A stretch of DNA of 29,601 nt, taken from positions 1 through 29,601 of the forward strand of contig JBBQRS010000060.1 of NCBI GenBank assembly GCA_038214535.1. Direction: 5' to 3'. Below, piece after piece: positions 1 to 6,076 of this stretch (within the stretch, counting starts at the first letter, position 1; each line of letters opens with the position of its first letter). The translations under genes and the position numbers were made by a program. The notes below the pieces were generated by a model. That model was not told the origin of the DNA. It searched no databases and was given only the letters and a program-made list of their open reading frames with translations. This stretch comes from JBBQRS01 sp038214535 (lineage in GTDB: Bacteria; Chloroflexota; Anaerolineae; CG2-30-64-16).

Positions 1-64
1 TCCAGCGGCTAAAGCCGCAACTACGAGGGTGTGTGTGACCATTCGGGAGTTTTCGGATAGATTC
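1..64 (+). repeat. MITE-like hairpin repeat, copy A (cut by window edge)
   Basis: Right half of an element found four times in this window. It begins inside the hairpin arm (AGCGGCTAAAGCCGCAACTAC) and ends with the terminal sequence TTCGGATAGATTC, exactly as at 6038, 22973 and 24368. The left half lies outside the window. It sits immediately beyond the break in the reverse-transcriptase remnant, so its insertion, or a rearrangement at it, may have truncated that gene. Confidence 0.75.
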
Positions 65-87
65 AAAGTCACGGTACCGTGACTTTG
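64..87. repeat. 24-bp perfect palindrome
   Basis: CAAAGTCACGGT is followed at once by its exact reverse complement, with no loop. It directly abuts the end of MITE copy A. It could be the end of another element, a recombination scar or a protein-binding dyad. I found no second copy in the window. Confidence 0.6.
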
Positions 88-137
88 TGAAAGCCCTTCT
101 TCCGGGGAAGTAGCATCGAGATGAACATCACAGAGAC

Positions 138-350
138 GGCCCGCCCGGCTCATAGGTATGGGTCCGCAGTTCGACCTGGAGCGCGAGCAGGTTGCGTTCC
201 AGATCATACTCGAAACTCGCGACCGCGGCCCGGTCGCGCTCACCTGCACTTGCGTGCAGGCGCAAGTGTGCCCAGCCGCGCCCGGCGATAGGCCAGGTAC
301 AGGTTGGCGAAGTCGGTGATCTGCGGATAGAGATTCTTGTAGGTCTTCAT
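138..350 (-). pseudogene. Truncated reverse transcriptase, N-terminal fragment (DGR-type)
   Basis: Read on the minus strand from the ATG at 350, the peptide starts MKTYKNLYPQITDFANLYLA and continues YRRAR. This is the typical start of the bacterial RT family that drives diversity-generating retroelements. The frame stops at 240-242. After a frameshift it resumes with FEYDLERNLLALQVELRTHT and YEPG, the next conserved stretch of the same family. Similarity ends near 138, where YRxF and the catalytic palm should follow, and sequence running into a MITE takes over. About 65-70 N-terminal codons remain out of a family length of roughly 330-400; the YxDD active site is missing, so the gene is dead as seen. 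A GAGG four to five bases before the ATG could be the old ribosome site. Family assignment is from remembered sequence patterns. Confidence 0.7.
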
Positions 351-358
351 GGATCCTC

Positions 359-396
359 AAAAAAACGCGGCTTTGAGGGGGCGAAGCCCCCTCAAA
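359..396 (-). terminator. Strong hairpin between lectin-fold gene and RT remnant
   Basis: An 11-bp perfect stem (TTTGAGGGGGC/GCCCCCTCAAA, 372-396, loop of three) is followed on the minus strand by GCCGCG and seven T. It may terminate transcription from 1372. It also starts 83 bases past the putative variable region; hairpins shortly downstream of the variable region are known in some DGRs, where they assist retrohoming. Confidence 0.5.
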
Positions 397-445
397 CTCC
401 CCCCAATCAGAAAGACAGAAGATCAGAACCCAGAAGGTCAGAAGA

Positions 446-1372
446 TCACCCGCCTGGGGCCGCCACACACCGGAACCCGATATTGCCGCCGCGATTCGTC
501 GGGTAGCCGCCGTAGTCGCGGTCCGCCACGCGCAAGTAGTAGCCGTTGCCGTTCCAACTGCCCCCGCGCAGCACCCTGTAACTGCCGGTCACCGGCCCCG
601 GCGGGTTGCTCCCCGGCGATACGGAGTAGTAATTGGACTGCCACCAGTCGTTCACCCACTCCCAGACGTTCCCCGCCATATCCAGCGCCCCGTAGGGACT
701 GGCTCCCGCCGGGTAGCTGCCCACCGCGCTGGTGTCACCCACGCAGTAGGTTCCCGTGCCATAGTCATAGAAGTTCGCAAGTGAACAGTTTGGGCTTGCG
801 TCGCCCCACGGGTAGGCGCGCGTGTCGCTCGATCCGCGCGCCGCCTTCTCCCATTCCGCCTCGCTCGGCAACCGTTTGCCCCGCCACCGGCAATACGCGT
901 CCGCCTGATACCAGTCAACGTAGATCACGGGATAGTTGGCGTAGGTAGGATTGCCGTAATATGAGGGGCGGGTATATGACGAGTTGTTCCACGGTGACGT
1001 ACAACCCCCTGCCGCCACGCACTGCGCGTACTGCGCGTTGGTCACTTCCGTCCGGTCCATGCGATAGGCGTCCAGGTACACCGTATGCAGCGGCAACTCG
1101 GCGGAATAGCACGAATACCCGCCGTTGTGCGCCGGGTCGCAGCCCATCTGGAACGAACCGGCCGGGATCAATACCGTGTCGCCGGGTGTCACGGCATCCT
1201 TCAGCACCAGGGGCAGGAACAGCCTGTGGCTAACCCCTGGAGTCGGCGCTGCCGGGGCAATACCCTCAGCGCTTGCCACGAAGAGAAGATATGGACTGAC
1301 AAGCAAAAATACGGATACCGTGAGGACGAAGATCGAAAGGCGGGGGGCAGTAAAGCGGCGTGAGATGCTCAT
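446..1372 (-). CDS. Secreted FGE-sulfatase/C-type-lectin-fold protein, likely DGR variable protein
   Basis: 308 aa from the ATG at 1372, chosen because GGAGGA lies about eight bases upstream; an in-frame extension to 1516 has no such signal and precedes the signal peptide. Residues about 5-36 form a basic start plus hydrophobic stretch ending near ASAEG, so the protein is exported or anchored. HRLFLPLVLK follows, a pattern common in Chloroflexota exported proteins. The FGE-sulfatase (SUMF1) domain spans about 65-305: IPAGSFQMG, DRTEVTNAQYAQC, GKRLPSEAEWEKAARG, GNVWEWVNDWW, RVLRGGSW, GFRC. The cysteine pair expected in true formylglycine-generating enzymes after RGGSW is absent (LRVADR where CRxAxR is usual), so a binding rather than enzymatic role is likely. 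The domain ends at the C-terminus in the position of a DGR variable region, and an RT remnant lies 95 bases downstream on the same strand. Confidence 0.8.
   Translation of the reverse strand: MSISRRFTAPRLSIFVLTVSVFLLVSPYLLFVASAEGIAPAAPTPGVSHRLFLPLVLKDAVTPGDTVLIPAGSFQMGCDPAHNGGYSCYSAELPLHTVYLDAYRMDRTEVTNAQYAQCVAAGGCTSPWNNSSYTRPSYYGNPTYANYPVIYVDWYQADAYCRWRGKRLPSEAEWEKAARGSSDTRAYPWGDASPNCSLANFYDYGTGTYCVGDTSAVGSYPAGASPYGALDMAGNVWEWVNDWWQSNYYSVSPGSNPPGPVTGSYRVLRGGSWNGNGYYLRVADRDYGGYPTNRGGNIGFRCVAAPGG
479..553 (-). other. Candidate DGR variable region (VR)
   Basis: Codons 274-298 of the lectin-fold gene, between RGGSW and IGFRC. The positions usually diversified in such proteins (274-279, 284, 286-290, 295-296) read N,G,N,G,Y,Y / D / D,Y,G,G,Y / G,G, and all 14 codons end in C. 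That is what adenine mutagenesis of AAC template codons yields (NNC). Caveat: C in third position is common in this GC-rich genome. No matching template repeat (TR) was seen in the window. Confidence 0.5.
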
Positions 1373-1565
1373 AGCGGAGTTCCTCCATATACCAGCGTGC
1401 ACACAGAGGGGTGCATTCCACCCATAGTCTACATTGCCCGTACGACAGGCGCCATGACGCCGCTCATATTCACCGGCCGATGGCGCACAGACTGTCTGCC
1501 GACCGCCACGTTGCACCGCCTGGAGTACGGATCAAAGGTTGGCGGCTGACGCCTGTGTATAAGTT
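1373..1565. other. Gap upstream of the lectin-fold gene
   Basis: No gene is supported here. The minus-strand frame stays open to 1516 but carries no ribosome site or conserved start. I could not pick out a convincing promoter for the gene at 1372. Confidence 0.4.
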
Positions 1566-1594
1566 ATGGGGCGGCTGATTCACAGCCGCCCCAT
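1566..1594 (-). terminator. Hairpin after the bactofilin pair
   Basis: An 11-bp perfect stem (ATGGGGCGGCT/AGCCGCCCCAT) with a 7-base loop lies about 30 bases past the stop at 1625. The tract after it on the minus strand (AACTTATA) is only weakly T-rich, so termination is probable rather than certain. Confidence 0.5.
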
Positions 1595-1624
1595 GAGCCA
1601 GGAACTACGAACCTCGAGCGGTGA

Positions 1625-2173
1625 CTACTCCGGCTTGTCGTCGGAATCGGTTGCTGTCGTATCGGGGTTGTTGAACCTCTCCCACCACTCATTTGTGCCT
1701 ATATCGCTAGACGACTCGGCAGGAGCTTTGGGAGTCTCGTTCGCCTTGATCGGCGTTGAGCTCGTCACGCCGGGTTTCTCAGCCTTTTTGTCATCAGTGA
1801 TCATGTGGAACTCGCCGTTATACAGTCCGCCTTCCTCCACGATCAGCCTCTGAGCTGAAACCGTCGCTTTCACCTGGCCGCTAGGCATGATCTGGAAGAC
1901 CCCGCGACACTCAACCTCGCCCTCCAGCTCGCCGGCGATGGTGACCCTGCTGGCGGTGACTGTGGCCTCGACTCGCGCGCCTTCTGCCACCGTCAAGGTA
2001 CCCTCACACTGGATCTCGCCTTCGGCGATGCCCTCGATGCGCAGGTTCTGCTTCGTCTTGTACAGCCCGTTGAAGTGCGAATCGCTATCAACACGGCTTT
2101 CGCTCACCGTCTTCTCGACTACGGGCTGTTTTGTCGGTATGGGTGTGGTCCGAAGTGATGTAGAGCTAACCAT
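1625..2173 (-). CDS. Bactofilin-family cytoskeletal protein (second of pair)
   Basis: 182 aa. The central part (about 38-125) is a run of short beta-helix turns typical of bactofilins (DUF583): LRIEGIAEGEIQCEGTL, VTIAGELEGEVECRG, QRLIVEEGGLYNGEFHM. These proteins polymerise without nucleotide into filaments that organise envelope or polar structures. The flanks are hydrophilic and low-complexity: an N-terminal S/T-rich tail, and a C-terminal tail rich in K, E, S, T and D that carries NEWWERFNNPD. No membrane segment is visible. The ATG begins two bases after the stop of the upstream bactofilin, so the genes are very likely cotranscribed and translationally coupled. Whether the two copolymerise cannot be told from sequence. 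Confidence 0.85.
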   Translation of the reverse strand: MVSSTSLRTTPIPTKQPVVEKTVSESRVDSDSHFNGLYKTKQNLRIEGIAEGEIQCEGTLTVAEGARVEATVTASRVTIAGELEGEVECRGVFQIMPSGQVKATVSAQRLIVEEGGLYNGEFHMITDDKKAEKPGVTSSTPIKANETPKAPAESSSDIGTNEWWERFNNPDTTATDSDDKPE

Positions 2174-2175
2174 AG

Positions 2176-2673
2176 TTACTTACTCCCCGGACGCGCCATC
2201 GTGAACCGGCAATTGATGGTCGCGCCTTCTTCAACAATCAGCACCGGGGTCTTGATTTCCCCGCTGACGGTCGCCGATTGGGTGATCTGCAGCCGATGCT
2301 GGCACTCGACTTGCCCGTCGCATGAGCCGGAGATCACGGCATCGTTCGAACGCAGTTGGCCCTGAGTGCTGGCCCCCGGTTCGACCCAGATGGTTTCCTT
2401 GGCCTCGATCTCGCCCTGAAAGCAACCTTCGACCAACACGTTGCGCTTGGAGTGCAGCGTGCCGGTGAGGTCAGAATTGCGATCGAGAATGGCCGCGGCT
2501 TCGCGATTTACAGGCGAAGCCGGCGGGGGGGCCGGGGGGGCCGGGGGGGGTTCGGGGGCGACTGCAACCGCAGGGGCAGGCTGAGCCCGATCGGTCGCTT
2601 CTGGTTTGGGTGCAACAGAGGGCTGCGCCGGCTGCTTGACCGGCGGACCCTGGTCCCGCTTGAAAATGGACAT
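2176..2673 (-). CDS. Bactofilin-family protein with proline-rich N-terminus (first of pair)
   Basis: 165 aa from the ATG at 2673, which has ACAGGAG ten bases upstream; a longer in-frame reading to 2949 lacks a ribosome site and has no conserved content. Residues 1-55 are a disordered Pro/Ala linker (PPPAPPAPPPASP), encoded by a G/C homopolymer-rich stretch around 2525-2560. Residues about 60-160 are the bactofilin beta-helix: DLTGTLHSKRNVLVEGCFQGEIEAKETI, GSCDGQVECQHRLQI, TPVLIVEEGATINCRFTM. The linker could tether the filament to a partner, as in other bactofilins with long termini. It is the promoter-proximal member of a two-gene operon. Confidence 0.87.
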   Translation of the reverse strand: MSIFKRDQGPPVKQPAQPSVAPKPEATDRAQPAPAVAVAPEPPPAPPAPPPASPVNREAAAILDRNSDLTGTLHSKRNVLVEGCFQGEIEAKETIWVEPGASTQGQLRSNDAVISGSCDGQVECQHRLQITQSATVSGEIKTPVLIVEEGATINCRFTMARPGSK

Positions 2674-3104
2674 CGGTGGTATTCTCCTGTCCGCTGTAAG
2701 GTATGGGCGCTGGCTCTTGACCGCGCAAGCCCTGGTGTGCGCTGGGTTACGCCACCGATGGGCGGTGCGATTGGCCAATTGAAAGCACTGGCCCCAGATA
2801 TCCGGAGTGCAAACCACATCCTGGCTCATCACAGGCGTATAACGCCTTACCAGACTATATGTGCCACGAGTTACAGTTATTTGCAAGTTCAGCCTTACCT
2901 GGTGGATCGCCAGACCCCTCCGGCGAGGATGGTTCCGTTTGCTTCGCACCTTCAGTGGGGCAGGTGTCCGCTCGTCTCCGTTGCATCACCCGACAACACT
3001 ACCCATTCGGGTACTGGACGCGCCTACCCTCCGGCGTTTATACTGTTCCTGTTCGTCGCTATTTTCCCACGAAATTCGATCAGAGCGAAAGGAGAGCTCG
3101 TTTC
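2674..3104. other. Divergent regulatory gap between bactofilins and glnA
   Basis: About 430 bases with no supported gene; overlapping frames lack conserved content. It must carry promoters for both directions. A dyad GGCGT-ATA-ACGCC lies at 2834-2846. On the plus side, a TATACT box at 3039-3044 is a plausible glnA -10, with no good -35 at 17 bases; the conserved TACCC-N4-GGGTA dyad lies just upstream. Confidence 0.5.
3000..3013 (+). promoter_or_regulatory. Candidate operator upstream of glnA
   Basis: TACCC-ATTC-GGGTA dyad. It lies within a 20-base block (2999-3018) that recurs with one mismatch upstream of the antiporter gene at 4621-4640. It is 105 bases before the glnA start and just upstream of the likely -10 box. 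The binding protein is unknown. Confidence 0.5.
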
Positions 3105-4520
3105 ATGCCTAAGTCTGTTGAGGACGTACTGGCCCTTAAATCCCAGGTCCAAATGGTGGATTATCGTTTCACCGATCTGCCCGGTGTGTGGCAGCATTTC
3201 ACCGTCCCCGTTAAAGAACTGACCGAGGAGACCTTTGAGGATGGCGTCGGCTTCGACGGCTCCTCCATCCGCGGCTTCAAAGAAATTCACGAGTCGGACA
3301 TGCTGCTCATGCTCGACCCCGACAGCGCCTTCATTGATCCGATCTACGAAGTGCCGACCCTGGCGATCATCTGCAACGTCTACGACCCGATCACCCGCGA
3401 GCCGTACACCCGTGACCCGCGCTTCATCGCCCAGCGCGCCGAGGCCTACCTGAAGCAGACCGGCATCGGCGAGACCTCCTACTGGGGGCCTGAGGCCGAG
3501 TTCTTCATGTTCAACGACGTCCGCTACGGTTCGGACACCAACGGGGCCTTCTATCATATTGACAGCCGCGAGGCCTGGTGGAACAGCGGCAAGGATCTCG
3601 GTCAGAACTTCGGCGGCCAGATTGCCGCCAAGCGCGGTTATTTCCCGGTGCCGCCCGCCGACACCCAGCAAGATGTCCGCAGCCGCATCGTCCTCGCGCT
3701 CGACTCGGTCGGCGTAGACGTGGAAGTACACCATCACGAAGTTGCCACCGCGGGCCAGGCCGAGATTGACATGCGCTTCGGCACGCTCACGCGCATGGCC
3801 GATAGCGTGATGATCTACAAGTACATCGTCAAGAACGTGGCGCGCAAGAACGGCCTCACGGCCACCTTCATGCCCAAGCCGCTCTTCGGCGACAATGGCT
3901 CCGGGATGCATGTGCATCAGAGCATCTGGAACGGGCCGAAGAACCTGTTCTACGATGAAGCCGGTTACGCGCAGCTTTCCGACACGGCCAAGTTCTACAT
4001 CGGCGGCCTGCTGAAGCACGCGCCCGCCCTGCTGGCGCTGGCTGCGCCCACCACCAACTCCTATCGTCGGCTCGTCCCCGGCTTCGAAGCGCCCGTCAAC
4101 CTGGCCTACTCGCAGCGCAACCGCTCCGCCGTCTGCCGCATCCCGGTCTACAGCAAGAGCCCCAAGGCGAAGCGCGTCGAGTTCCGTGCACCCGACCCGT
4201 CCGCCAACCCGTATCTGTGCTTCGCGGCCCTGCTGATGGCCGGCCTCGACGGCGTACAGAACCGGATTGACCCCGGCGAGCCTATGGACAAGGACCTCTA
4301 CGGCCTGCCGCCGGAGGAAGCGAAGAAGATCAGGCAGGTGCCCGGCTCGCTGCCCGAGGTGCTCTCCGCGCTGGAGGCCGATCACGAGTTCCTGTTGAAG
4401 GGCGACGTGTTCACCACCGACATGCTGGAAACCTACATCGCCTACAAGCGCGAAACCGAAGTAGACCCGATGCGCATGCGCCCGCATCCTTACGAGTTCA
4501 CGCTCTACTACGACGCATAG
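3105..4520 (+). CDS. glnA: Glutamine synthetase, type I
   Basis: 471 aa, the normal length for GSI. It makes glutamine from glutamate, ammonia and ATP in the cytoplasm. The ATG at 3105 follows AAAGGAG with ten bases spacing and starts MPKSVEDVLAL; the frame is open further upstream but without conserved sequence. Motifs in order: GVGFDGSSIRGF (beta-grasp), EAEFFMF (metal ligands), HHEVATAGQAEID (metal ligands), GDNGSGMHVHQS (ATP/glutamate site), APTTNSYRRLVPGFEAPV, and NRSA. The adenylylation loop is DKDLYGLPPEEAKKI with Tyr399 in the target position, so this is a GSI-beta enzyme that could be adenylylated if the host has GlnE. It heads a nitrogen cluster with amt and PII downstream. Tandem hairpins follow, so it is probably a single-gene transcript. 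Confidence 0.96.
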   Translation: MPKSVEDVLALKSQVQMVDYRFTDLPGVWQHFTVPVKELTEETFEDGVGFDGSSIRGFKEIHESDMLLMLDPDSAFIDPIYEVPTLAIICNVYDPITREPYTRDPRFIAQRAEAYLKQTGIGETSYWGPEAEFFMFNDVRYGSDTNGAFYHIDSREAWWNSGKDLGQNFGGQIAAKRGYFPVPPADTQQDVRSRIVLALDSVGVDVEVHHHEVATAGQAEIDMRFGTLTRMADSVMIYKYIVKNVARKNGLTATFMPKPLFGDNGSGMHVHQSIWNGPKNLFYDEAGYAQLSDTAKFYIGGLLKHAPALLALAAPTTNSYRRLVPGFEAPVNLAYSQRNRSAVCRIPVYSKSPKAKRVEFRAPDPSANPYLCFAALLMAGLDGVQNRIDPGEPMDKDLYGLPPEEAKKIRQVPGSLPEVLSALEADHEFLLKGDVFTTDMLETYIAYKRETEVDPMRMRPHPYEFTLYYDA

Positions 4521-4529
4521 ACCAGTTTT

Positions 4530-4616
4530 AGAAACCGGGTTTCTTCGAGAAACCCGGTTTCTGGAGCGTAAGAAACCCGGTTTCCGGCTGCGACGGAAAA
4601 ACCGGGTTCTCTTTTT
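4530..4616 (+). terminator. Tandem GAAACCCGGTTTC hairpins ending in T5, glnA terminator
   Basis: The first hairpin is perfect: AGAAACCGGGTTTCT, loop TCG, AGAAACCCGGTTTCT (4530-4562). A second reuses the same word: AACCCGGTTT (4574-4583) pairs with AAACCGGGTT (4599-4608), followed by CTCTTTTT. The last hairpin plus T tract is a good intrinsic terminator. The AGAAACCCGGTTTCT word looks like a dispersed repeat rather than plain terminator sequence. Confidence 0.75.
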
Positions 4617-4621
4617 AACTC

Positions 4622-4635
4622 TACCCATACGGGTA
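4622..4635 (+). promoter_or_regulatory. Candidate operator upstream of the antiporter gene
   Basis: TACCC-ATAC-GGGTA, the second copy of the dyad seen upstream of glnA. The matching block is 4621-4640. It lies just after the glnA terminator and 66 bases before the antiporter start. In both copies an AC(A/T)GTT-containing box sits 20-21 bases past the block's TACTGG. Confidence 0.5.
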
Positions 4636-4700
4636 CTGGATAAGCGCCCTGCCTTTTGTTACAGTTATTTTGTCAGCAAAACCCGCAGGAGACCTTTGTC

Positions 4701-5924
4701 ATGCATCCCGTAGATATGCTGCTCCCTATCGTCATCATCCTCGTTGCGGCGCGCGCCGCGGGCGCACTCAGCCGGCGGATCGGGATGCCCGCCGTATTGG
4801 GCGAGTTGCTGGTCGGCCTGATTCTTGGTCCTTCCGTCCTCGGCCTGGTGCAAATCAACGATACGCTGGAGATGGTCGGCTACATCGGCGTGTTGATCCT
4901 GATGTTCATCGCCGGGCTGGAAACGGACCTGCTGCAAATGATGCAGGTCGGCAAACCGTCCAGCCTCGCGGCTGCGGGCGGGGTGATCCTGCCGTTCGCC
5001 GGGGGTATCGCTCTGGGCACGGCCATGCATCTCCCGCTCACCACAAGCCTCTTCCTCGGCGCGGCCTTCACCGCCACCAGTGTCAGCGTGTCCGTCCAGG
5101 TCTTGCAGGAAGCGGGGCGGCTGCGCACCCGCTCCGGGCTGGTCATCATGGGCGCAGCCGTCGCCGATGATGTGCTCGGCCTGCTCGCCCTCAGCCTCGT
5201 CCTCAGCATGGTCGGCCAGGGCAGCATCCTGGAAACCCTCGTGCGCCTCGCCATCTTCTTCCCCGCTTCGATCCTCCTGGGTCGGCTGGTCATCGGCCCC
5301 CTGGTCAAGTGGATCGCGCGCGGGCATACCCGTGAGGCCGGGGTCGCGCTCATCATGGCGATCGTGCTGTTCTATGCCTGGGCCGCCGAATCGCTGGGCG
5401 GGCTGGCCGCCATCAGCGGGGCCTACATCGCCGGGGTCATCATCGGGCGGCTGGACGAGGCCCGTGAGTGGGTTTCCGATAGCGTCTCCGTCCTGGGGCA
5501 TGGCCTCTTCATCCCCGTCTTCTTCGTCATGGTCGGGGTCAGCACCAACATCACGGCGCTCCAGTCCGCGCCCTTCCTCACCATCGGCGTGATCGTGCTC
5601 GCCATCGTCACGAAGATGCTCGGTTCCGGCATCGGGGCGCGCATGGGCGGCTGCACCTGGCCCGAGGCGAAAGTCGTCGGCGCAGGCATGGTCGCACGCG
5701 GCGAAGTGGCGCTGGTCGTCGCCAGCCTCGGCCTCAGCAGCGGGCTGATCACCGACACCACTTTTGCCCTCGTGGTGACCATGTCCATCGCGACCACCCT
5801 TGTGACGCCGCTGCTGTTGCGGTTTGCACTGGTTTACGTGTCGGCAGAAGCGCTGGTACCAAACCCGACCACGGGCGGGGGCCTGATCCCCGTCCCGATT
5901 GAGGCCGAGGGATCATCGTCATAA
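4701..5924 (+). CDS. Cation/proton antiporter, CPA2 (KefB/NapA-like)
   Basis: 407 aa. The ATG at 4701 is chosen because AGGAG ends nine bases before it; the frame extends to 4656 without support. It is a polytopic inner-membrane protein with about 12-13 hydrophobic segments and no soluble TrkA-N domain. Family marks: GMPAVLGELLVGLILGPSVLGL at the start, FTATSVSVSVQVL, and GAAVADDVLGL carrying an Asp pair (D156-D157) like the ion-binding pair of electrogenic Na+/H+ antiporters, then ARGEVALVVASLGL near the end. It exchanges Na+ or K+ for protons; the ion cannot be read from sequence. It lies between glnA and amt with its own upstream region sharing the glnA dyad, suggesting co-regulation with nitrogen genes. 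The C-terminal tail after about 390 is short and polar. Confidence 0.9.
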   Translation: MHPVDMLLPIVIILVAARAAGALSRRIGMPAVLGELLVGLILGPSVLGLVQINDTLEMVGYIGVLILMFIAGLETDLLQMMQVGKPSSLAAAGGVILPFAGGIALGTAMHLPLTTSLFLGAAFTATSVSVSVQVLQEAGRLRTRSGLVIMGAAVADDVLGLLALSLVLSMVGQGSILETLVRLAIFFPASILLGRLVIGPLVKWIARGHTREAGVALIMAIVLFYAWAAESLGGLAAISGAYIAGVIIGRLDEAREWVSDSVSVLGHGLFIPVFFVMVGVSTNITALQSAPFLTIGVIVLAIVTKMLGSGIGARMGGCTWPEAKVVGAGMVARGEVALVVASLGLSSGLITDTTFALVVTMSIATTLVTPLLLRFALVYVSAEALVPNPTTGGGLIPVPIEAEGSSS

Positions 5925-5927
5925 GCG

Positions 5928-5955
5928 TAGTCTCGCCCCTTGTGGGCGGCGAGCA
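5928..5955 (+). repeat. Half copy of the second hairpin-repeat family
   Basis: GTAGTCTC followed by GCCCCTTGTGGGCGGCGA (5935-5952), identical over 18 bases to the repeat in the trp T-box leader at 15736-15753. The right-hand arm seen there is missing; MITE copy B starts instead, as though one element inserted into another. Confidence 0.55.
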
Positions 5956-5956
5956 C

Positions 5957-6038
5957 CTTTGTAGTTGCGGCAGGACAGCGGCTAAAGCCGCAACTACAAA
6001 GGGCATAGGTGATCATCCAGGAATTTTCGGATAGATTC
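5957..6038 (+). repeat. MITE-like hairpin repeat, copy B
   Basis: A 15-bp perfect stem CTTTGTAGTTGCGGC (5957-5971) / GCCGCAACTACAAAG (5987-6001) encloses CGGCTAAAGCCG, followed by a spacer and the end TTCGGATAGATTC. The left terminal repeat is missing. It lies 39 bases before the amt start, so the amt promoter must be inside or upstream of it. Confidence 0.75.
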
Positions 6039-6076
6039 CAAGCGGACAACTTATCATTTACAGGGAGGACTATTCA

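Noticed and set aside
351..445. Possible DGR template repeat between the lectin-fold gene and the RT remnant
   Set aside because: The stretch contains a hairpin and runs of CAGAAG-like sequence but nothing similar to the variable region.
3024..4628. 534-codon open frame on the minus strand across glnA
   Set aside because: Antisense shadow of a well-conserved gene; composition (many H, V, G, D, R) reflects GC-rich reverse reading and no family pattern is visible.
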